Below the pieces are notes generated by a model, which saw nothing but the letters and a program-made list of their open reading frames with translations, did not search any database and had not been told where the DNA came from. This document shows, one piece after another, positions 23,533-34,565 of a stretch of 64,000 nucleotides of DNA (within the stretch, counting starts at the first letter, position 1; the number at the start of each line of letters is the position of its first letter). A program made the position numbers and the translations under genes. The stretch comes from Bedellia somnulentella. Lineage: Eukaryota; Arthropoda; Insecta; Lepidoptera; Bedelliidae. The stretch lies in NCBI GenBank assembly GCA_963576735.1, contig OY755174.1, positions 7,502,001 to 7,566,000 on the forward strand, given 5' to 3'.

Positions 23533-24405
23533 GTGTGCCTACACTCAGCGGGACCCCCTGTCCTAAAACGATATGAGTATGTCTAGGATTTAGTTCCAAA
23601 TTAGTTCTATCAAATGCAGTCAAAATTTGATTTTGTTCCGTCAAAATGGAAGAAGGGCGTTGGTTTTAATTCGACCTCCAGCCAGCGGGACACTTTTTAT
23701 TTATAGGTCACAGGAACTTCAAATGGGTGTCAAACTTTAGTTCTACTTTCATTTATTCCGATCTAAGTGAAAACGGTGTTCTAGCGTAAATAATTACAAA
23801 AATAACAAGGTTCAAAAGAACCTCCAGCCAGCGGCCAACTTTTTTCAATGATGCTGTGGGAACCTAAAAGTTACATCAATCTCTTCCCTTTGTTTAGTTC
23901 TACTCAATTATCGGTTTTAAATGCTTCTATTTTATCTATTAATAGTTAACAATGAAAAACAGAAACCTTCAAGTATGCTTTTTATTTATACAATGAAATA
24001 CATATTTTCACAATTTAGTAATTATAGGTATCGAGTAGAACTAAACAAAGGGAAGAGATTGATGTAACTTTTAGGTTCCCACAGCATCATTGAAAAAAGT
24101 TGGCCGCTGGCTGGAGGTTCTTTTGAACCTTGTTATTTTTGTAATTATTTACGCTAGAACACCGTTTTCACTTAGATCGGAATAAATGAAAGTAGAACTA
24201 AAGTTTGACACCCATTTGAAGTTCCTGTGACCTATAAATAAAAAGTGTCCCGCTGGCTGGAGGTCGAATTAAAACCAACGCCCTTCTTCCATTTTGACGG
24301 AACAAAATCAAATTTTGACTGCATTTGATAGAACTAATTTGGAACTAAATCCTAGACATACTTATATCGTTTTAGGATAGGGTGTCCCGCTGAGTGTAGG
24401 CACAC
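23533..24405. mobile_element. Mutator-like foldback element with 373-bp inverted arms
   Basis: Left arm 23533-23905 and right arm 24033-24405 are near-perfect reverse complements, with only a few mismatches seen. A 127-bp AT-rich spacer lies between them. The ends read GTGTGCCTACACTCAGCGGG. ACACACGCG flanks both sides (23524-23532 and 24406-24414), a 9-bp target duplication as in Mutator-like elements. Each arm contains CCTCCAGCCAGCGG twice. No coding frame, so it is non-autonomous. The flank is CA-rich, which makes the exact duplication length slightly uncertain. Confidence 0.85.
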
Positions 24406-24414
24406 ACACACGCG

Positions 24415-24940
24415 CATAGAAAGATCACGCGTTTTAAAAATACGTGTAACTTTTAAAACTATTTATAATTGTAATAATAGTAGAAATGATAGCGGTAGTA
24501 GTAGTATTTTAAGTTTTTGCATATGTAGAAATATAACTGACATGACATCCGACATCTTAATAAATTTAAAAATTACTTCAATCTGAAAGTTAATTAAACG
24601 TCTTTGAAAGTTAATTTATTGTATACTGTATTGTATGTATATTTAAGGGCTCTCTTGCAGTTATAACATGTAAAAGACGAGGTTCACAATGATTTGTAAT
24701 ACTTGCAGCAGTCTACTAACAGAAAAATTACACCTCTTAAGAGATGAGTTGAGTTTTTCTTCTATTAAAATTATATTAGAAATTTATTATTAAGTGAATT
24801 AATTGCAACGTGTAAAATAATAAAAGCCTACCGATATATTGCTCTTCCTCACTGTTGGAATAAATTTACTCCCTGCACACAACTGTTGTTTCATTTTGTA
24901 CTTATACGCCAGGCTTGTCAGATTATCGTCAGAATGATTT
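24415..24940. other. No gene seen
   Basis: AT-rich, with no supported feature. Confidence 0.4.
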
Positions 24941-25088
24941 TACATACATACATACAAAACGTATACTCACGACCATAAATCCGAAATAGGGGTGGCCAGA
25001 GCTTCAGAGCTTGAACTTGGAACGCCACATTACCACAGCCACATTTGGAAGTTGATAGGGGACTATATGGTAGAATTAAAGTAAAGTA
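24941..25088 (-). mobile_element. 5'-truncated SINE1
   Basis: The tail (CATACATACATACAAAACGT, ATACTCACGACC) and the 3' block are present. The unit stops near 25088 against a LINE fragment. Confidence 0.65.
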
Positions 25089-25089
25089 G

Positions 25090-25505
25090 CTGAGGGAATC
25101 CTGACCCGGTGACTTTCCCCTAGACATACTTTGAACGACGTTGGATACATCTTTCGCCAAAAATCTAAACGAAAGATTGTTGTCACCCTCACCACGTCCC
25201 CCAGCACGGAGCAACCGAAGCGGCTGTACAGGCAAAATTGACGGTTTTACTCTAAAATGTTGTCGGAAAGAATTGGCAATATCACATGTGTCAAGTTTCC
25301 CATTCACACTCACAGGAACGCCCGACTTTGGGTTTAAACGTCTAGTTGATTTCCAAAATTTTCCGAATTGTTTACTCTTATGTTGTTCCGCGATAATATT
25401 CATTTTAATATTTTTTTTATTGTCTTGGCTAAATTTTATATTTTAACTTTGACCTTAACATTTTCCTAGTTTCACACATATCTAAATATTTTTTTCCTAC
25501 ATTTG
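25090..25505 (-). pseudogene. CR1/L2-like LINE fragment (pre-RT region)
   Basis: The minus-strand frame reads FGKFWKSTRRLNPKSGVPVS, DIANSF and SRGKSPGQDSLS. It is homologous to FSQFWKSTRKMNPKPSIPVS and GGKSPGHDGLS in the LINE at 56605-58601. Further upstream homology up to about 25500 is broken by stops. Only this short piece is present. Confidence 0.7.
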
Positions 25506-25756
25506 GTTTACCGTTTAAATAACCACATTTCAAAACAAAGTCGTGCGCTCCTGTGAGCTGCCTTTACATAACGATTCAACCCTGTGACTACTTTGAATTT
25601 ATTATGCTTTTTATAAATTTTTATTTATGATAGACGAAACATATCGTGGACTCAATACCGTATTTGGACTTGCGAAATTTTCGCGAGTTCAAAATCATCA
25701 AGAGGTAAAAACACTTTGATTATTTTTGCAGAATGTTGCTAATTTTAAACTAAATT

Positions 25757-27007
25757 GAAGAAGAATTCAAAAAAATTGGTCTTGATTTGAATTATGAAAA
25801 ATTTGAACTGTATTTTGTCCCCGATTTAAACAAAGAAACTGTTACAGAAATACAATCAAAATTCAATTCATTAGCCCCAGGTATCAAAATTTTAAATTCG
25901 GCTTCGCTTCGCCTCTTAGATGCCCCAGTTCTGGATGATTCTATTCCAAAATTTATAGCAGAAAAAAAATCTAAATTTCAGGAATCATCTTCTTTATTGG
26001 CACAACTTAACCCTCATGTAGCATATACAATAATAAAGGATTGTTTGTTTGTTCCAAAATTTACTTATGTACTGAGATGTTCTGGTTTATGGAGGCAAAT
26101 CTCAGTCCGTTCGGCAGAGATCATCGATCTCACAGATGCTGAGAAGGTTTGGATGGATATAGTTGGTCCTACTGTCAATGTTTCCATTAGTCCGGCATCT
26201 CAGAGGCAATGGGACGAGCCCCTCTGCTGTCAAGTTCAAGCAAATCTTCTTAGTTCAGCTATTGACTTGGCGGAGCGGGCGCGTCTCTTGGCTTGCTGTG
26301 AGCCAGATTCTGGGCATTGGTTGAGAGCATTACCATCGAGCAACCTCGGCACATTGCTAGACAGAGGCTCCTTTTCTCTAGCTATGGGTCTGCGATTGGG
26401 CACCAAAATAAATGAAAGACATCACTGCCGCTGTGGAGTATTTGTCGATCAGTTGGGGCACCATGGATTGTCATGTCGTCGTAGTGCTGGTCGCAAACCT
26501 CGCCATGCTGCAATCAATTATATTATCAGACGGGCCCTTACCACTGTCAACATACCAACAATCCTGGAGCCATCAGGTTTGCTGCGGGACGATGGTAAGA
26601 GACCAGACGGAATGTCATTGATTCCATGAAAGAATGGGAAGACGCTAGTGTGGGACGCTACCTGCGTCGACACGCTAGCGCCGTCTCATTTGTCGGGGTC
26701 TGCATCTAAAGCTGGCACTGCGGCAACTGAAGCTGAGGGTCTGAAGAGGCGCAAATATAGCACTTTAGCTGAAGAGCATTACTTCTCAGCTTTTGCTGTA
26801 GAGACTCTCGGTCCGTGGGGCCCAGACGCGCGTCGTTTTTTTAAAGAAATTTCGACGCGCCTGATCGAGAAATGCGAAGATCCAAGGGCTGGCACATTCT
26901 TTGCTCAAAGAATTAGCTTAGCGATTCAAAGGGGTAATGCCGCCAGCCTTCTCGGAACCCTGCCACCAGGCGGCAGCGATTTCGAGAGCATTTTTTATAT
27001 AATTTAA
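25757..27007 (+). pseudogene. LINE 3' fragment with zinc knuckle and endonuclease-like C-terminus
   Basis: One reading frame runs from about 25757 to 27007, with a single stop TGA at 26627-26629. The first half (to about residue 140) resembles the region after a reverse-transcriptase core. Then comes a Cys/His cluster CRCGVFVDQLGHHGLSC, and further on RPDGMSL followed by LVWDATC. The last two resemble the PD-(D/E)XK restriction-like endonuclease of R2/R4-group LINEs, but this is by motif resemblance only. The stop falls just before LVWDATC. No RT catalytic box is present, so this is a 5'-truncated, dead fragment. Confidence 0.6.
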
Positions 27008-27155
27008 TCTAGGTTAGGTTTTTCATATATTATAATATTTTTTTTAACCTGTATATATACTTTAGTCATAAGTAATTTAATCTTAAAACCTCGCAATCTT
27101 AAAAATATTAGTACGGTATAAAGCAAAAAAAAAAAACTAAATTCTTATTACTCGA

Positions 27156-27416
27156 CAAGTAGTGTTCGCTGTGTAGTGTCAGCTTAAAATAGCATTTCCC
27201 CATTACTTCCGGTGGGTGTACGTAAGAGGCGGTATTGGGGCTTTTGAGGGATTTTTGGGCGATGCGGTTGGAGACCTATCACCAACAACCATTATTTCAC
27301 CATCTTTTCCCCACGCAACTTCTAAAAGTGGCTGAGGAATTTCTAATTCCTTAGCTCTGGCTACCCCTTCTTGGGATTTATAGCCGTGAGTATATGTGTA
27401 TGTATGTATGTCGGCA
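27156..27416 (+). mobile_element. SINE1 copy
   Basis: Head GCTGTGTAGTGTCAGCTTAA, CCGGTGGGTGTACGTAAGAG, GATGCGGTTGGAGACC, GTGGCTGAGGAATTTC, and GCCGTGAGTATATGTGTATG tail. Almost full length with a small deletion. CAAGTA on both sides is a possible short target duplication. Confidence 0.8.
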
Positions 27417-27588
27417 AGTACTAGGAGTTCATAGGTTCATTATAAATATCCCTAACGCAGGATTGATTTTCTATGCAATTTAGTATGCATATCTCAGATT
27501 TTCAATATTCATTGGACTGAGACCTCATAAAACATGTTTTCCAAGGACTACAAATTAAAAAATATAAGCAGTTTTTTTTACAGAAAAG

Positions 27589-28008
27589 ATGAAACTATTA
27601 TTCAGGTATTCTGAATACCAGAGGGGCAATTCTGTCACTTCCGATATTTATATTTTTTGTGATATTTTTCGATTGTTAGATTCTCACTTCATTCAACTAG
27701 AGCTATTCTCACTTCAACCATTTAATATGTTTCTCTATTGGAATCCGTTCGATATAAAAAATATATCGAAGGATAATATCGAGTGGTCACGAGCAGTCGA
27801 TATGATGATGATATTTGAAGATATTGTGCAATCACTGGCCATTTTGTTTTTAAATTATGTTTGGATTTATATTGGAAATTTAATTGTAGGTAATTATATT
27901 CGATGGATAATGGATCACATAGTGGTAGAAATTGTAAATAATCATGGGAAAGTAAAAAATGAAGGGAATAATCGAATGGACCCATCGAAGGAACCAAGTG
28001 TGCGTTAG
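27589..28008 (+). CDS. Hypothetical 139-residue frame
   Basis: I do not recognise this protein. It opens with MKLLFRYSEYQRG, has a hydrophobic stretch (about residues 90-112), and ends in a charged tail. A polypyrimidine-AG acceptor-like site lies just before the ATG, and AATAAA-like motifs follow at about 28085. The surrounding DNA is very AT-rich. It could be a small gene or terminal exon, part of a transposon, or chance. Confidence is low. Confidence 0.2.
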   Translation: MKLLFRYSEYQRGNSVTSDIYIFCDIFRLLDSHFIQLELFSLQPFNMFLYWNPFDIKNISKDNIEWSRAVDMMMIFEDIVQSLAILFLNYVWIYIGNLIVGNYIRWIMDHIVVEIVNNHGKVKNEGNNRMDPSKEPSVR

Positions 28009-29345
28009 TAAGTAGGTATTAATGTGGGATTCCAGACGTTTCCAGACCTTCTACACTCCCTTACATTGATGCATGAAAATTAAAAATAAATATAATAAGT
28101 AAAATAATATTTATTGCCATTAACAAGTACACAATGTAAATAAGTATGTTGTTTGTGCTGTAAAGAGACAACTATATAGGGCTTTATGATCACGAACACA
28201 AATAACAATATCACTACAAAAATGTTTATGAAATGCCGAAAATGCGTTTTTATTATAGTGAATAAATAGTATTATTGAGGCATTCAGTCTCAAAAATAGC
28301 CAAAACAGTACAAACATGATTTTAATTCGTGTATATTAAAAGAACGAGAGTTATTTGAATTAATTACCACTTCCTGCATTATTTTTGTACTAAGCTATAA
28401 TCAATGTAAACAGCATTTAATATGTAAGTTTATTTGATATCGCTACCAAGCCCAATGCGTACAGTTTTCAATTCAAATTCAAGGCTTTCAATTCAACGGC
28501 AAGGACCAATCACAGCACGACATCTTACAAATTGTTTTACGGTTTTCAATCTAAATATTTTTGGGATCTTAATTAGGATTTGAAATGAAAATTAACCTAA
28601 AATATAATTAAATTTTACCACATTGAAATAATCACAAAATTACAGACTTGCAATATTTTATAATTTTAACAAAAAAAAATAGTTTGGGGGATATGAAACT
28701 GAATGCCTCAATTTCGGAAATTTATTGTAAAGACGCCATACCAAATCAAACCTTATAAATACAAATTACAACAATATTTTGTTTTTATAAAATATTGCAT
28801 GTTTTTTTTGTATATGAAAGTTAAAGTACCTTAATATATGTATAATAATTAACAGTAAACCCTCTGATATAAGAACTAATATTAATTAATTATTAATATA
28901 AATTATTTTTACAAAATCTCTTATCATAAATCGTTATAAAAATGCCATTTTCATCTCAAACGTTTATGATTATGTTCAGACACTTTTACGCCATACTTGT
29001 CAAGTCGCGTGTTGCTAAAGAGGCGCTGGAATATTCTTATGTCTTGATGATGCAATTCAATATCTCAATTCTTGTAACGTCCACATAATCTATTCGATGG
29101 TATCTAATAGCAACCATTCCTCCAATGCCGCATTCTATCGCAACCACCAACGGGAATACTTTGTCCTCCAAATTATTTATGAGGTGATTTGTAAGTGACC
29201 ATGAACCATACGAGTATGATCTTATTTTGGTATTATTGTTAGTCACGATTGGATTGGATTTGACGTTTTGTATAATAATTATGTAAAGAGCTCAAAAAAT
29301 ATAAAAGTATGTGGAAATAGCGATAAATATATTCTTCCTTTGCTG
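28009..29345. other. No gene; downstream side of copy B
   Basis: AT-rich. A weak minus-strand frame at 29037-29246 lies just beyond the copy B stop codon and is probably 3' UTR or repeat sequence. Confidence 0.4.
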
Positions 29346-32300
29346 TCAAATACAGTCAGTTCTATAGTACAAAGTTGGTGTACTCTTTCTATTTTGTCCT
29401 CCTGAAACCACTGTGTCAGATACAGAACAATGTGGATACTCTGCGGAAATGGGAGTCCTTAGTGGTTTGCTAGCAGCACTCTTCAATTTGTCAAAACCAG
29501 CACATTGCAGGTGACGTGTCATTTTAGTTTCTCTTTTGACACGGATGTCATCAAACTGCTTTACACTTGAAATAAGGTTCTGTAATCCCATGACGCTGGT
29601 AGTTTTCGCTGGGAAGGTATCTAAAGGATTTGCTACTTCTCCAACGTCAGCAGTATCAGTATCAATTATTTCCGTAGGATCTAACACCATACCTAAATTG
29701 AGTTTCAAGCTCGTCCTTCCCTCTTTATACAAAAGATAAACCTGAGCTTGGTCTACTATACGTAACGAAAAGTTGTCGTTTATCTTTAAAGCCTTAATCT
29801 TTATTTGAAATGGTTTAAATTCCGCTTTCTGTTTTTTACTTTTCTCCTTTATAACATTTTCATTTTCTATAGCTACCATATCTTCATCATCTGGTCGGGG
29901 TGAGTCCTTGGGGCCACCAAGAGCTAATATATTGGCATCTTTCAGGGGTGCGTATGTATCAATCATGACTCGCTGTAGAACAGGAGGGTCGTTCAAGGAA
30001 TGCCATTTCCAATGAGAAACAGGACCAAGAGACCGATCGAGAATTATACCTTCAGTCTGGTTGTATTTTAATCTGAAAGATATTTCAATTATGAGATTGT
30101 TACCGTATATGTTTTATGTTACCTTTTATTATATCTTGTTTGATTTTGATCACAGATAATATAATACTAGATTTTGATCAAATTTTACACAATGGTCAAG
30201 GGCCATCAGGAGATTGTTTTAATGAAAAGATAATTTCAATTAAATCCTTATAATTTATGAGACTATCAATATCAATGTCCTATGCCGGCCTAGTTAATTA
30301 GTTGCTGCTGTACCTAACCTTATTTTTCCGGAGTGATCAAACACGACACCATTTCCAAGATAATCGAAAGTCGCTAATACTGTTATAGGCCATGAGCGAC
30401 CTCGATCATCTGGTAATCCATTGCTGTATATGACAAAACGTTGCTTTGCATTGAAATCTGAAAAGATATAAAAACAATTATTATTATTAGCCATTTATGT
30501 CCCACTGCTGGGCAAAGGCCTCTCTCCCCTTCTTCCACTCCAGACGGTCTTGAACAGTCTCCCACCATTTCTTGTCCCAGAGACCTAACTCGTCACTCCA
30601 CCTTTTCCTTGGTCGGCCACGCTTTCTCTTTACACCGGGGTCCATTGCGTGGCTCTTTTGGCCCATCGGTCCGGGTGCATCCGAGCAACGTGGCCCGCCC
30701 AATCCCACTTCAATTGGGCCGCCTTCTGAGCTACATCTATATTTTTTGTCTTTGAGTGCAACTCTGTATTCCGGCCTCTGTCTAAGAGCCGGAAGTCAAA
30801 AAAGTCAAAAAGTTAATTTTTCAAAATAAAGTTAAATACTAACATTTTTTGAACGTCAAAGTTTTAAATTAATCGTTAATCCGTTGCTTCGGAAGGTGTT
30901 CGTAAAGAGAAGAAGCAACAAAGAAACTCTTTACATTCACATTTTTTTTTCCGAGAATGGATTCCGAGAATGCTGCGCTCCATGTTTCGTTGGCAAACTC
31001 TGAGTTTAAACATTTGCGCATCAGTCGAAGACCAGGTTTGGGCTCCGTAGGTAAGGATGGGAAGAATGCACATGTCCATGAGCTTACGTTTGAGGGAGAG
31101 CGGCAGTTCTCCCTTCATTAGCTCTTTCATAGACCAAAAGCTTTTCTAGGCATTTTCGACACGTCTTTCGACTTCCTTGTCCTGTCGAGCCTTGAAAGAG
31201 ACTATTTGGCCTAGATAAATATATTCCTGGACATATTCGATTCTGACCCCATCCACGTCCACTAAATGCTCCTTGCTGTTAGACATGACCTTGGTCTTCG
31301 ACATATTCATGCTCAGTCGAACCTCAAGGCTCAAGACAAAAACAAAACATCAAATTTATTCTTTCTTATTTTACTTTTCCAATTTTCTGCTGTTCAATTA
31401 ACGAAGTGTTATATTTGTATCACAGTATCTCTAGCAACCAGTTCTCGTAGCTTTTGTGGAACCGAAATACCCTCTGAAGTTAGATGATGGAGTTTGTTAA
31501 CAACTTGTAGCATTATTATTAACTTATTTGATAAACTTATGTTTTAAAATTGGTATAGAATTAGGAACAAGGGATCGACTACTATACTGACCATACGGAG
31601 TTGTGGCTGAAATTTAGATAAAACGTGTCAATGAGACAATGCTTATCACGTTTTCCCTTGTGCTTATTCTGTTTATAGGTGACGTCACAAAGCCGTAATT
31701 ATAATTGCTGCATGCGTTCGCATTGCACTTATCGATCATACATTTTGCTCGAACGCGTCTCTGTTATATAATAACCTAAATGTGATTTAGAACGCCGTCT
31801 ACCACGAGCTTTTGCGTATTTTTTAATCCAGCAGAAGTTGACTGTCCCCGTGATCTCGAGGTTAAGCGCTAGACTCCAAATCCGAAGGTCTCAGGATTTT
31901 ATTTGTGAGATACTAACACGTTAGTAGTCGTTAGTCTACCAACCCGTACTTGGCCAGCGTGATGGACTAAGGCCAAATCAACAAATATAGGATAGGTTTG
32001 AGCCCCTTGTTGAGCTGGGGCATATAAGGGCTGTGAGGAAGGTAAGTCGATTCTACCCTAACATCAGTTTCAGACATAGTTTATCAACGTAAATGGTTGA
32101 TAAATAGGATTTCATTGAACACTTTTTTAGGTAAAAGAGATTGAATTTAGTCAAACGATATAATGTCACTACAAAAAAAATTGAAACCAAGCATTATTAA
32201 ACTAATAGCAGTAATAATAAATACCTTCTGTATCGTAGTAGTTTAGAGCTACTCTGCCATTTTTATAAAACCACATCCCCAAACCATTTTCATTTATCTT

Positions 32301-34565
32301 TGCAAGCGTTTCACCCGTCTCGTATAATAAACTATTCTTTCCTTTATTATGTTGAAACCAATCAAACTCAGGGTGAGCTGGTCGCATCCGATATACATTT
32401 ATCTGTTGAGTTAAATGGAATATTATGAAACATAGATTTCATCATAAACTGTGGTCTTAAGAGGCAACTTAGGGTATTTGGGGCTTTCAAATGATTATTG
32501 GGAGATGTGGTTAGATATCCATCACAGTATAATATTATATTATCTCTGCCATCATCAACTATGAATTTTATTATCTTTCCCTCTCACCTTCCAAAAGTGG
32601 CTGAAGAATTCCGAATTCTGAAGCTCCGGCTACAATTTTTGGGATTTATAGCCGTGAGTATATTTATGTATCTATGTTGAATATAAACCACATAAACACT
32701 ACTTGGAGTTATTTGTTCACATATGTAATATGCAACCGATCGAAATCACTATAATTAATTTTAATCAAAAAGAAGACGTATGCTTTTATGAACAGAATAT
32801 ACCAAATTCAGTACTTACTTTACGTACAACCTTCTCGATGGGCAACATAGTCCAGCCCTTTTCAATAAAGCTGCGATCTGATAGTGCATACTGTGTTCTG
32901 CCTTTTGTATGCGTTGTTGGTACGTTCTGTTGGAAAAATATATAAAAGGTAAATCATGAGCCCCTCACTTAAAGAGCTTATTTCACTTGTAAAGTTCAAT
33001 CCCCAATTTTACTCCTTTAGAAAATGTTTATCTGAAATTATTTTTTTATTGCTTGTTTATACCAAAAAAAATACCCCTTTAGGGAATTATTTTGTTTCGT
33101 TCCCCTACATAAATCATTAAAAATTGTAGAAATTAAAAACTTTTACAACAATTTTCAAAACTTTAGGGAATTATTTTGTTTCGTTCCCCTACATAAATCA
33201 TTAAAAATTGTAGAAATTAAAAACTTTTACAACAATTTTCAAAACTTTTAGTGTATAATTAAAAACATTACAAATAGGTGTGTGAAGATATNNNNNNNNN
33301 NNNNNNNNNNNNNNNNNNNNNNNNNNNNNNNNNNNNNNNNNNNNNNNNNNNNNNNNNNNNNNNNNNNNNNNNNNNNNNNNNNNNNNNNNNNNNNNNNNNN
33401 NNNNNNNNNNNNNNNNNNNNNNNNNNNNNNNNNNNNNNNNNNNNNNNNNNNNNNNNNNNNNNNNNNNNNNNNNNNNNNNNNNNNNNNNNNNCTATCCTTT
33501 GTTTCTTTTTTTACACGTTCAAGTAGTTGTTTGCGTTTCCAACATTTGCATTCTATCTGAAAAGGTAGACAAGTGGCCGTTCCGAATTAGTTAAAATTCG
33601 GAGGGTAGGAAACGCAAAACACTACTTGAACGTGTAAAAAAGAAACAAAGGATAGAGAAATTTCGCGCTGGATGCCAACTGACACTGTAGCTCAGTTGGC
33701 AGAGGCGACGGGGGGGCGTATACCCGAAGGTCGCGGGTTCAAACCCCGCCAGTGTCGAAAAAAAAAAAAAAAAATTTCTTTCCTTTAATAACATCTTTTA
33801 TTTATGAGTAATAATCCCCCACATGAGGAATTCATTGTCAAAAAACATTAAATTATGTGATAGTTAGGCGTTTCCAACATTTGCATTCTATCTGAAAAGG
33901 TAGACAAGTGGCCGTCCGAATTAGTCAAAATTCGGAGGTAGGAAACGCAAACACTACTTGAACGTGTAAAAAAGAAACAAAGGATAGAGAAATTTCGCGC
34001 TGGATGCCAACTGACACTGTAGCTCAGTTGGCAGAGGCGACGGGGGCGTATACCCGAAGGTCGCGGGTTCGAAACCCCGCCAGTGTCGAAATTTTTCTTT
34101 CCTTTAATAACATCTTTTATTTATGAATGACAAATAGGTGTGTGAAGTTATCGCACCCCTCTTTCATCCCCTCAGGGGATTCCTGCGTTCATAGCCAGAA
34201 TTTAATGTGTTTCCACTATTGAGTATTGCTTCAGTGATTGCGCCTGAAATATAAAATGTTATGGATAAAACATGAAGTCACTCAATGGATCTTACCTTTT
34301 CTGAAGCTTTTTGAGTGCCACTTTTAGTGTCTTGTTTCAGTATATTCTTCTTAGGTTGACTAGGGAAATCTCTTATTTCAGCCCAGTACTTCGGGTTATA
34401 TTTGCAAATTTTATCTCCTAAGATCATCTTTGGTTTTACTTGTTTGATAACTTGCGGTTGTTCTTCTTCATCGTCGAGATTCGTAACAAAATCAGAACTA
34501 TTATCCATAATGAAAAACGTTTTATGTCGTCGCTCTGGAAAACTTTTAAAACTATTTGTATACAA
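29346..34565 (-). CDS. FAM194/ERICH6-like protein, copy B (short paralogue)
   Basis: Five exons on the minus strand: 34565(or 34508)-34296, 32926-32819, 32402-32225, 30457-30319 and 30072-29346. They join in frame with the same splice phases as exons 3-7 of A and C. The product is 473 residues from the first ATG, or 454 from the ATG at 34508 (MDNSSDF), which has a good context. The first exon matches only the end of exon 3 of copy C (NPKYWAEIRDFPSQPKK versus NPSYWAEVKDFPSQPKK). The CxC/CxxC N-terminus and the repeat tract are missing upstream. The FAM194 region has HPEFDWFQHNKGK, WFYKNGRVALNYYD and SWPITVLATFDYLGNG. It resembles copy C more than A. Introns hold a LINE relic, a SINE1 and the assembly gap. 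Confidence 0.75.
30487..31335 (-). pseudogene. RTE/BovB-like LINE 3' relic in a copy B intron
   Basis: Minus-strand pieces read LSMNMSKTKVMSN and YIYLGQIVSF (31146-31334), then MCILPILTYGAQTWS (30876-31130). They end GRPRKRWSDEL and EWKKGREAFAQQW (30487-30708). This order is the C-terminal half of an RTE-type reverse transcriptase and its tail. Frames are broken and the 5' part is absent. Same orientation as copy B. Confidence 0.75.
31840..32100 (+). mobile_element. Diverged tRNA-derived SINE
   Basis: A-box-like TGATCTCGAGGTTAAGCGC and a decayed B box, then TAGTCTACCAACCCGTACTT and CAGCGTGATGGACTAAGGCC. That order is typical of common lepidopteran tRNA-type SINEs. In the copy B intron. Confidence 0.5.
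32453..32673 (+). mobile_element. SINE1 copy in a copy B intron
   Basis: TCTTAAGAGGCAACTTAGGG (head part), CCAAAAGTGGCTGAAGAATT, GATTTATAGCCGTGAGTATA tail. The first 40 bases of the family head are missing. Confidence 0.65.
33078..33248. repeat. Tandem 84-bp duplication
   Basis: Two copies of an 84-bp unit, starting AGGGAATTATTTTGTTTCGT at 33081 and 33165, appear identical by eye. They lie just before the assembly gap, inside a copy B intron. Confidence 0.85.
33292..33491. other. Assembly gap (200 N)
   Basis: A run of 200 Ns between repeats, inside the copy B intron between its first and second recognised exons. Confidence 0.98.
33681..33756 (+). other. tRNA-like segment 1 (probably SINE or tRNA pseudogene)
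   Basis: 76 bases with a perfect 7-bp acceptor-type pairing GACACTG/CAGTGTC, an A box (TAGCTCAGTTGG) and a B box (GGTTCAAACC) with a 5-bp T stem. The anticodon arm does not fold normally: no U33-type loop can be placed. It is followed by an A-run. Confidence 0.5.
34013..34087 (+). other. tRNA-like segment 2
   Basis: A second copy of the tRNA-like segment, one G shorter in the G run and with an extra A in the T loop. Same defects in the anticodon arm. Confidence 0.5.

Larger units (their letters stand above)
33492..34135. repeat. Duplicated block with hairpin and tRNA-like segments
   Basis: Two near-identical copies (about 33528-33800 and 33870-34130) share GCGTTTCCAACATTTGCATT, CTACTTGAACGTGTAAAAAA, the tRNA-like segment and TTTCCTTTAATAACATC. 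Just after the gap, 33492-33540 is the reverse complement of 33608-33657, forming a large hairpin. Confidence 0.75.

Noticed and set aside
33278..33560. Open frames across the N run
   Set aside because: They consist mostly of unknown bases from the assembly gap.
33681..33756. Functional tRNA gene
   Set aside because: Acceptor and T arms are good, but no anticodon loop with U33 and a purine at 37 can be placed, and the unit is duplicated within a repeat.
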